Source of the DNA: PALSA-1296 sp038322815
GTDB taxonomy: Bacteria > Bacteroidota > Ignavibacteria > Palsa-1295
Assembly (NCBI GenBank): GCA_038322815.1
Contig: JBBQGG010000043.1
Location: forward strand, 1-26,282
Length of the DNA stretch: 26,282 nt
Direction of reading: 5' to 3'
The number at the start of each line of letters is the position of its first letter. Position 1 is the stretch's first letter. This document shows positions 19,957-26,282 of this stretch, in pieces. The translations under genes were made by a program, and so were the position numbers. Below the pieces are notes generated by a model that searched no databases, was not told where the DNA came from, and saw nothing but the letters and a program-made list of their open reading frames with translations.

Positions 19957-22900
19957 TTATTTCTCTACCACGATTTTCTCCATCGCTTGCCCATTCTTGG
20001 TTGCAAGTCTGATGAAATATGTGCCTGAGGTTAAACCTGCAGAGGCAAATTTTATTTCATGACCTCCGGCTTCCATTTTCTCCTTTGCAATAGCGCTGAC
20101 ATTTTGTCCATAGAGATTCAGAATATCAAGTGTTACTTCCTCAGATGATTTGAGATCGAATTTGACTGTCCCTGTTCCTGTAATGATTGAAGGATAGACT
20201 GCAAGTTGTACCGTCTCGGTTGTTTTGCTATCATGAACTCCGGCAGAGCCCCCCAGCAAAAACCAGTATGGAATGAATACGGCCCCTGATGTGAATTGCA
20301 GGAAAGAAAGAGGGTTGCTGGGTTTATCGCTATTGTAGAACAGAAGTGAACTGTTCAGTGCGCTTGAAAAAACAAATTGATGGTCATTTGGCGAAAATGA
20401 AGGTTTATCGGCATCGGTGATCGGCACATCGATCTTGTATTGGCTTAATTTGAATGGAATGATGGCGTTGGTTTTGAAGTCAGCAATGATCACATCTTCA
20501 ACTCCGGCGGAAATATCATTAAATATAATATAATTCGGGCTTGTATTGCCATAGGCAACATTGCCAATATCATGTCCTGTTGGTTGCGCCGGAATAAGAT
20601 CGTATGTCCGCTTCGAATCGAAATTGATCTCAAACATGCTCCAATAGTTGACATCTGTGCCTCCAAGTTTATCGGAAAGGAAGGCATCGAAACTGATTCT
20701 GGGAAGCGATTTATTCGGACTCCAGGCGATGACATCCGGAAAGTCGATAGTGGCAACTGAACCTGCATCCGTATTCTCCGGATTCAGCGGCTGTATGAAT
20801 ATCTGGTTTCCGTTGAAAATATAGATGTTCGGATCATTAGTATAGGATGATGTCAGAGCAACATAGGATTCATCGGGGGAGACGGCAGCATTCCAAAGAT
20901 CGCCGTCAGCTTTTAGATTTAAGTCCTTGAATGTTTTTACAACTCCGGTCGCAACTTCTATAAAGCAAAGATGTCCGGAAGGATTGATGAACCATAAATT
21001 ACTTCCACTGCTCGGAGCTGTTAACTGTGCCCGAAAAGTGCCGGCGCTGCCACTTGTCACTCTTGCAACTGCTGCAGGGCTTGATGCAAAGCCTGCCTGC
21101 TGAGTAGCGACATTGAGCAACCCGATCGCTCCATCGGAATTGGTAAATGCGATGATCTCACCGCCTCCGGTTTGTGTTGGGATATCGTTCTTGTTAGGAT
21201 CAGTACCAGGTCCGGCGATACCAACAGCATCGAATGCAGGACCCACGGCATTAAATTCTGTACTTGTCCCTCCAAAGATATCTTTGGCAGCAGACTGGAC
21301 TGCGATGCGGCAATCTGTGAACTGACTGTTGCGGGTTAAGTACTTTGTAAGAGCTTGGTAATACATCCGCTGTACTTTATCCCTGCCAAGCTGATTAATC
21401 AGGATCGCACACGCTTTATTGGGAATACCGCTATTGACGTGGACTCCGCCGTTATCCTGATCGACAGTTAAATTATGAAAGTCATTCATGTGAGCAGGCT
21501 GATGAGCATATCCGGTAGGATTTGCCGGATCGTTCATATCCCTAAGGCACGTTCCTTGTCCCGGAAGCATAACATCCTCGCCCTGTGTCAGATTTCTTGT
21601 ATCAACCATCACGCCAAATACATCTGCGAATGATTCATTAAGTGCGCCGGATTGAAATTGGTAGATGAGATCGGCAGTGTTATTGATCACACCGTGTGTC
21701 ATTTCATGTCCGGCTACATCAAGACCGCCTGCAAGTGGTTTGAATGTCGTTTTTCCATCACCATAAATCATAACTTTAGAGGCGCCATTCCAAAAGGCAT
21801 TATCAAATCCCTCTCCGTTTTTCGTGGCATGAATAATCGAGACGATCGCACTGTTCTTATCGTCTATGGCTTTACGACCGAATGTATTACTGTAATAGTT
21901 ATAGGTCAACTGCGTATGGCGATGCGCCGAAACAACAGTCGGATCGCTCCAGGAATTGTTCGAAGAAGTATTATGGAAGATCGTCGGATTCTGATTGAAT
22001 TCCGTATTATTAAGCGTCAGTGTCATTGCGCCGCCGGAGGGCTGGTCCGGCAGATTTGAGGCTCCTGCGTTAAACGAAGCGAGATCCCAAATCGCATAAT
22101 ACTTGCCGTCTGTGTGCTGGTAAGTCCTCAATGGCTGGTTGACACCATTAAGATCTGTTCCCGATGCATCGGCAAATCCTGACTGAGCCTGCATCGGAGC
22201 GTCGTTTGCAATCGTAGCAAAATCCGAGATCGTTATTGGTGGCATCTTCGGATCCATCGGAACAACGCTGCAACTCCTTGCGATCTTTGTTATGATTTCG
22301 CCGCTCGCTGCATCGATAAGATAAAAATATGACTCCAGGAGATTTGGGATGATACTCACTTCGTAAGCCAACCGCAGTCCGTTCTGTTCAGGGTACAGCA
22401 CAAGCTTTGCAGTGGGTTCATCGTATCCGAGGACTTTTGCAACTTTTGGAGAAAGAGGCGCCCATCTGCCGTGTGACTTCTGATCAGCGATTGCAATGAC
22501 GATCGAATAAGGATTCGAAATAGTCGGAGTAACACTTATATTTTTCGGAGTCGGTTCGTACGTTCCGTTAATAATATATGGTTCGCCGGAGGCGTCAAGA
22601 TGAATGTAAAGATCGCGATTCCATACCGGCACATTCTGATACGCTTGCCCGTAGCGCAAATGTTTGCAACCTCGTTCATCGGTTTCTGCGCTCATCGCAA
22701 AAAATTCCGATTTCGGATCGGCGATCCGAAGTGCCGTCTTTAGTCCTTGCAAGAGTTGCAAACCATCGGGTGAGGAAACCGATTGAGGCGTCACCCCGTG
22801 CGGTTTCTCCCATGCCCGCCACATCCAGTTTGCCGTGCCGTTGGCTGAACGCATAACTTTCCAGAGGGAAAAATTATTGGATGAAGAATTCTTTGTATCT

Positions 22901-23133
22901 TTTGTTATTATGGATGAACTCACAGCGTCCGAAGAAACAAACTCCGCATTGCCGATCTGCACGGCATTTTTGGTAAGCGCTCCGGGAGAGGCTTTGAGAT
23001 CTTTGAAAGATTTAAGAACCGGAATTTTCGAAGCATCTAGCCCTTTCATTGGTCGCGGATCCGCATGTTTGCCTTGCGCGAATGAAATGAGAGGGATAAA
23101 AGAAACGAGAAGGAAAAGGATGAGTTTTTTCAT
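19957..23133 (-). CDS. Secreted M4 (thermolysin-family) metallopeptidase with beta-propeller-like region and T9SS sorting-type domain
   Basis: From the ATG at 23133 the 1058-residue product has a signal peptide (MKKLILFLLVSFIPLISFAQ), a propeptide region of fungalysin/thermolysin and PepSY type (about 60-290), then the M4 catalytic domain (about 320-640): zinc motif HEMTH (476-480), third ligand Glu500 in NESFAD, and active-site His565 in GGVHVNSG. Residues about 655-970 contain repeated segments such as NAAVSPDESYVALTSSYTND, like WD40/TolB-type PD40 blades. The last ~80 residues (979-1058) show the T9SS type A layout: VYPSI, a middle strand VTLDILNLYGQ, and LTSGTYFIRLATKNGQ ending KIVVEK. 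It is probably exported by T9SS and anchored or released outside the cell. An open extension to 23241 is rejected because it would place 36 residues before the signal peptide. Confidence 0.93.
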   Translation of the reverse strand: MKKLILFLLVSFIPLISFAQGKHADPRPMKGLDASKIPVLKSFKDLKASPGALTKNAVQIGNAEFVSSDAVSSSIITKDTKNSSSNNFSLWKVMRSANGTANWMWRAWEKPHGVTPQSVSSPDGLQLLQGLKTALRIADPKSEFFAMSAETDERGCKHLRYGQAYQNVPVWNRDLYIHLDASGEPYIINGTYEPTPKNISVTPTISNPYSIVIAIADQKSHGRWAPLSPKVAKVLGYDEPTAKLVLYPEQNGLRLAYEVSIIPNLLESYFYLIDAASGEIITKIARSCSVVPMDPKMPPITISDFATIANDAPMQAQSGFADASGTDLNGVNQPLRTYQHTDGKYYAIWDLASFNAGASNLPDQPSGGAMTLTLNNTEFNQNPTIFHNTSSNNSWSDPTVVSAHRHTQLTYNYYSNTFGRKAIDDKNSAIVSIIHATKNGEGFDNAFWNGASKVMIYGDGKTTFKPLAGGLDVAGHEMTHGVINNTADLIYQFQSGALNESFADVFGVMVDTRNLTQGEDVMLPGQGTCLRDMNDPANPTGYAHQPAHMNDFHNLTVDQDNGGVHVNSGIPNKACAILINQLGRDKVQRMYYQALTKYLTRNSQFTDCRIAVQSAAKDIFGGTSTEFNAVGPAFDAVGIAGPGTDPNKNDIPTQTGGGEIIAFTNSDGAIGLLNVATQQAGFASSPAAVARVTSGSAGTFRAQLTAPSSGSNLWFINPSGHLCFIEVATGVVKTFKDLNLKADGDLWNAAVSPDESYVALTSSYTNDPNIYIFNGNQIFIQPLNPENTDAGSVATIDFPDVIAWSPNKSLPRISFDAFLSDKLGGTDVNYWSMFEINFDSKRTYDLIPAQPTGHDIGNVAYGNTSPNYIIFNDISAGVEDVIIADFKTNAIIPFKLSQYKIDVPITDADKPSFSPNDHQFVFSSALNSSLLFYNSDKPSNPLSFLQFTSGAVFIPYWFLLGGSAGVHDSKTTETVQLAVYPSIITGTGTVKFDLKSSEEVTLDILNLYGQNVSAIAKEKMEAGGHEIKFASAGLTSGTYFIRLATKNGQAMEKIVVEK

Positions 23134-23155
23134 AGGATTTTTTTTACAAAAAAAA

Positions 23156-23629
23156 TTATTTTTTACGAGCGGTGCGTACGGCATAGTTGCGAACGAGTGA
23201 ATAAAATGTTGAAATTTCCGGTGGAGCGGAAACTCCACCATCGGATGACCACTGAATGCGGTGCTGCATTTGGGGTGTTGTCCGTTCGATAAAGGAAGTC
23301 ATATTGCCTGACGAGCGAAAAGTAAGTTCATTGAATCCGATCTCATCAAGATAACGGAAAAAGAAATTTACGGAATCCGCAGTTGTGTGAAAAATTAATT
23401 GAAGCGAGTCCGGCTTACCGATAGGGCTTTGCCAGGAAAGCACATCTCCGTTAAGAGTAATAACAAATCCGTCGTAATTACCTGTAAATCCTCCGCCCAT
23501 ACCGGTAATGATGGCATTTTTATCAAGAGACTGAATGCTTATCTTTGGAGGCGTTTGTGTAGTTGCAGCACATCCGAAAAAAAGCAGAGTCATTATTGGA
23601 AAAATAAAAAAGAGGAAAATTCGTTTCAT
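23156..23629 (-). CDS. Lipoprotein of unknown function upstream of the M4 protease
   Basis: The protein starts MKRIFLFFIFPIMTLLFFGC, with lipobox FFGC (Cys20), giving a mature lipoprotein of ~138 residues. It contains a glycine-rich GMGGGFTGNYDGFVITLNGD, with similarity by eye to small beta-rich periplasmic lipoproteins, and FFFRYLDEIGFNELTFRSSG. No family is assigned. It is transcribed in the same direction as the protease, whose start is 22 bases after its stop, so the two are probably one unit. It could be a helper or inhibitor of the protease, but nothing in the sequence shows that. Confidence 0.8.
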   Translation of the reverse strand: MKRIFLFFIFPIMTLLFFGCAATTQTPPKISIQSLDKNAIITGMGGGFTGNYDGFVITLNGDVLSWQSPIGKPDSLQLIFHTTADSVNFFFRYLDEIGFNELTFRSSGNMTSFIERTTPQMQHRIQWSSDGGVSAPPEISTFYSLVRNYAVRTARKK

Positions 23630-24017
23630 GTCCGGCTATTTAAGAAAAATTAGTTTTATCAAGAATTACACGTATGCAAAACTACGAAAAACCGGAGAAG
23701 AAAATAAATTTTGGACAAATGTCAAAAAGTGGAGAAATGTGGAATTTTATTCCTTCTTTCTGCATTTCATACGTAATTGAAAAACTGGATAGTGCATGTG
23801 GAGAAGGTTTCCGGTACATTCGTGAACGACGAATTTGTTTTTTTGCGTTCAGAAGAAACGAATTATTTGGAATCTCCGTATGATCGTCCTATTCGATCAT
23901 CTTTAGGCAATGCTGCAAGATATTCTACTAATCCTGTCGTTACGACGTTTAAGATCTTTCGCATTACCGGAAGTCACAATGTAGTATCTTTTTTCCTCAC
24001 GTAAGTAAGACACAACT
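23630..24017. other. Intergenic region (388 bp) between divergent genes
   Basis: The region should hold the promoters for the lipoprotein-protease unit (left) and the OmpA gene (right). I see AATTACACGTATG near 23663 and a near-mirror CATACGTAATT near 23768, which are imperfectly complementary and about 95 bases apart. A TTG-started frame at 23777-24004 has no recognisable features. No hairpin of note. Confidence 0.5.
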
Positions 24018-25949
24018 ATGATTACAAAAAAATATTTCCGTTTGTTAAGCGGATTAACGCTGACATTGCTGCTATCTTTCTTTTTATCGGGCAGACTTTC
24101 TGCTCAAGAAAAAGAAACAGAGCGCGATGATGCAGAAGACCGCGAGATCACATATCCACATCATCTGACCTTAGGTCTGGGAGCAGGTCTCAATCTTAAT
24201 TTTCCTCACGGGACTTTCATACTTGATAATTATTCTTATACAAGCGGGTTCGGCGCAGCGCCGACTTTTTTTGCACTGCTTGAAATCCCGCTCGGAGGTA
24301 AATGGATGCTTGTTCCCCGCATACACTATAGCAATATCAGCGGAGCCTTCACCGATGGTACCACAACCGGCGCAGCGATCCCAAATGGTGCAAACTTTGC
24401 ATACGACGTTCAAAATGTCGGCTTAGATGTTTTGGGGAAATATAGTTTTAACAGATTCCATATTCTCTTCGGACCTTCGTTAGCAACCATCGTAAAGAAA
24501 ACCATTGCGCACGGAACATCGAGCGATGCATCGGCATCGAGCATTGAACTTCCCGGTTCGCATAGCGTCTTCGCGGCTTTTGGCGCAGGAATAGGATATG
24601 ATATTCCGATCAACAGCAAGAACTCGGTGTGGCTTTCTCCGGAAGCTTTTTATAGCTATCCATTTACAAATCTCGGAGACGGTTCTTCCGATCTGAAAGT
24701 CTCGACGCTTCGCATCGCGCTTGCAGTTAAATTTGATATCGGAGGAGAGGCAGCGCCTTTACCGCCTCCACCGCAGCCAATCGGCATGACAATAACTGCC
24801 AAAGGAATTTTACCGAACGGAGAAACTACGGGCGAACCTGTGATACCTGAGCAAGCAATGCGTACACGTTCATCTGTTCCATTACTTCCGTATATCTTTT
24901 TTGATAATGGCAGCGCAGATATTCCGGTGCGATATGGACGAAATGGTGCAACCGGTTTCAGTGAAATGAGACTCGAAGGAAAAGATGCACTCGAAGCCAA
25001 TCATGAACTTATGGACATCATCGGTTCGCGCATGAAGCAGAATCCTACTACTAAAATTACGCTGACAGGAACGAACTCAAATTCCGGAGTTGAACGTAAC
25101 AAGATCGAACTATCCAAACAGCGTGCATTGGCAGTACGTGATTATCTCGTTACTACATGGGGTATCAGCGGAAGCCGAATTACTATTGATCAGCGTAATT
25201 TGCCTGAGTTGCAGACCAATCCTGTAACGAAAGCGGGAATGGAAGAAAATCGACGTGTTGAAGTTTCGTCCTCTGACCCGAGTTTCATGGATCCGGTAAA
25301 GATCGAAAATAAAAAATCCGAGTCTGTAGGAGAAACGCAGATCCGGTATGAGACTTCAATGACCAACCCTGATAATATTGCAATATCAGGATGGAAGATC
25401 ACACTCGATCAGAACGGCACACCGATTGGTGCTGCTGAAAGTGGACCCGGCGCTCCGCCGAAAGTTCTTTCATCCAAAATACCTGATGCCGCACATTATG
25501 ACGGACAGCCGATTCACTATCAGATTGAAGTAACCGATGTAAACGGCAAGAAATATACCGGCGATGGCATGACGCGCGTCTCGAAGAAGACCGTCGAACA
25601 TGCGAATTTAGAAAAATATGCTATGCTCAGCTTTGATTTCGATAAATCCGAAGTCAATGAGCGCGCACAAAAGATGATCAATCTCATCGGCGAAAGCATC
25701 ACGATGGATGCTAACGGAGTTGCCGTCAATGGCTTCTGTGATAATACAGGTGCTGATGACTATAATCAAGCCCTTAGCGAAGCCCGCGCCCAAGCTGCTA
25801 TTGCAGCACTGCGCTCTACATCACGTTTACCTGCTAACTTAAATGTCAATGGTCACGGTAAACGCGATCCGAAATTCGTCAATGAACTGCCCGAAGGCAG
25901 AATGCTTAACCGCAGAGTGGAAGTGGATATTACGAAGTCGAGTAAATAA
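24018..25949 (+). CDS. OmpA-family outer-membrane protein with two OmpA-like domains
   Basis: The 643-residue protein has a signal peptide (cleaved after SAQ, residue ~30), an acidic stretch, and an N-terminal barrel (about 45-243) with strands such as HLTLGLGAGLNLNF and LRIALAVKFDIGG. A Pro-rich hinge PLPPPPQP (248-254) follows. There are two OmpA-like peptidoglycan-binding domains: the first about 289-417 (PYIFFDNGSADIP; IELSKQRALAVRDYLV; NRRVEV), the second about 534-638 (AMLSFDFDKSEVNERA; ALSEARAQAAIAAL; NRRVEVDI). Between them lies an Ig-like or linker region with IRYETSMTNPDNIAISGWKI. It probably ties the outer membrane to peptidoglycan. Single-domain OmpA proteins are the rule, so the doubled domain is notable. 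It has a strong terminator. Confidence 0.92.
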   Translation: MITKKYFRLLSGLTLTLLLSFFLSGRLSAQEKETERDDAEDREITYPHHLTLGLGAGLNLNFPHGTFILDNYSYTSGFGAAPTFFALLEIPLGGKWMLVPRIHYSNISGAFTDGTTTGAAIPNGANFAYDVQNVGLDVLGKYSFNRFHILFGPSLATIVKKTIAHGTSSDASASSIELPGSHSVFAAFGAGIGYDIPINSKNSVWLSPEAFYSYPFTNLGDGSSDLKVSTLRIALAVKFDIGGEAAPLPPPPQPIGMTITAKGILPNGETTGEPVIPEQAMRTRSSVPLLPYIFFDNGSADIPVRYGRNGATGFSEMRLEGKDALEANHELMDIIGSRMKQNPTTKITLTGTNSNSGVERNKIELSKQRALAVRDYLVTTWGISGSRITIDQRNLPELQTNPVTKAGMEENRRVEVSSSDPSFMDPVKIENKKSESVGETQIRYETSMTNPDNIAISGWKITLDQNGTPIGAAESGPGAPPKVLSSKIPDAAHYDGQPIHYQIEVTDVNGKKYTGDGMTRVSKKTVEHANLEKYAMLSFDFDKSEVNERAQKMINLIGESITMDANGVAVNGFCDNTGADDYNQALSEARAQAAIAALRSTSRLPANLNVNGHGKRDPKFVNELPEGRMLNRRVEVDITKSSK

Positions 25950-25972
25950 GCGCAATAGTATTCTTAAATTTA

Positions 25973-25997
25973 GGGCGACCTCAGGTCGCCCTTTTTT
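25973..25997 (+). terminator. Rho-independent terminator of the OmpA-family gene
   Basis: GGGCGACC-TCA-GGTCGCCC followed by TTTTTT: a perfect 8-bp GC-rich stem, 3-base loop and a U tract, 23 bases after the OmpA stop. Confidence 0.95.
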
Positions 25998-26006
25998 ATT
26001 TATCGT

Positions 26007-26152
26007 GTCATTCCGAACGGAGCTTTTTCGAGCGTAAGCGAAAAAACGATGTGAGGAATCCCCTGAGGTCATATAAGAAATTTCTATACATACTTCAGGG
26101 GATTCCTCAGTCGCTCATTCGCTTCGCGAATTTCGGCTCCTTTCGGAATGAA
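26007..26152. repeat. MITE-like inverted-repeat element, copy 2
   Basis: It starts GTCATTCCGAACGGAGC (26007-26023) and ends with the near-complement GGCTCCTTTCGGAATGAAC (one mismatch in the terminal repeat). Inner arms GAGGAATCCCCTGAGG and CTTCAGGGGATTCCTC also pair. It is a longer relative of the element at 15576-15676, and ends 23 bases before the stop of a transposase fragment. Confidence 0.85.
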
Positions 26153-26175
26153 CTGTGTTAGTTTCCGTTCGATTT

Positions 26176-26282
26176 TTATGTTCTTTGAAACTGATCATCA
26201 TAGCGTGTATGCTTGGTAGCAACCGCGAATGCTTGTTTGACGAGTTTATTTGCCACAGCAATCATCGCCACCTTTCCGGGTT
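26176..26282 (-). CDS. Transposase C-terminal end (probably IS110 family), partial
   Basis: The last 35 residues of a frame entering from the right edge read PGKVAMIAVANKLVKQAFAV, ATKHTRYDDQFQRT, stop. The K-[VIA]-A-[LMI]-x-A-[VM]-x-[KR]-[LK] pattern and its place at the C-terminus resemble the end of IS110-family (Transposase_20) proteins, but only ~107 bases are visible. Whether the gene is intact cannot be judged from this window. Confidence 0.6.
   Translation of the reverse strand, partial: PGKVAMIAVANKLVKQAFAVATKHTRYDDQFQRT

Noticed and set aside
23134..23241. 36-residue N-terminal extension of the M4 protease
   Set aside because: It would precede a textbook signal peptide and overlap the upstream lipoprotein gene.
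23777..24004. 75-residue TTG-started frame before the OmpA-family gene
   Set aside because: No signal, motif or ribosome-binding site; it fills the expected promoter region. Not fully excluded.

Overview
The window reads as a chromosomal segment of a Gram-negative bacterium of the Bacteroidota/Chlorobiota/Ignavibacteriota/Kapaibacteriota group. The reasons are: a secreted metalloprotease ending in a type IX secretion (T9SS) sorting-type domain; many outer-membrane barrels and lipoproteins; few strong Shine-Dalgarno sites; and families of dispersed palindromes of a kind I recall from this group. The exact lineage cannot be fixed from the sequence alone. Most genes are core housekeeping genes, and the accessory part is concentrated at 10.2-12.75 kb.

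Layout, left half. The 5' end of a class V aminotransferase-like gene runs off the left edge (-), then tRNA-Ser(UGA) with a terminator and a conserved 175-aa protein of unknown function (+). A minus-strand block follows: purS, purQ, an unlisted 43-aa membrane ORF and two TatA-type genes. A YgjP-type metallohydrolase (+) meets a second minus-strand operon: outer-membrane barrel, purC, psd, pssA (purine synthesis plus phosphatidylethanolamine synthesis). rlmD (+) follows, then dnaX with a downstream lipoprotein (-). The DnaX linker carries an in-frame heptanucleotide-type repeat.

Accessory patch (10.2-12.75 kb). A Y1/HUH transposase of the IS200/REP-associated type is flanked by inverted palindromes. 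A transposase-free copy of those ends lies about 1.2 kb away, and between the two sits a putative PD-(D/E)XK nuclease-fold gene. Four copies of a GC-rich hairpin and one further palindromic element fill the rest. Right after the patch comes a RecA/RadA-fold protein whose nucleotide-binding motifs look degenerate and which ends in a very acidic tail; it is the least explained gene here.

Right half. A large outer-membrane protein (-) has a start codon that falls inside a MITE-like inverted repeat and an N-terminus with a seven-residue repeat. The plus-strand run lipoprotein-dxr-lipoprotein-rseP couples isoprenoid precursor synthesis with intramembrane proteolysis. A 73-aa membrane ORF with no ordinary start codon lies on the minus strand downstream of an M4 (thermolysin-family) protease, which is preceded by a lipoprotein. 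An OmpA-family protein with two OmpA domains (+), a strong terminator, a second MITE-like element and the C-terminal end of a probable transposase (-) close the window.

I did not find a complete multi-gene system that I would call new. The best candidates for a second look are the nuclease-fold gene boxed by transposon ends, the degenerate RecA-like protein, and the two small membrane ORFs.
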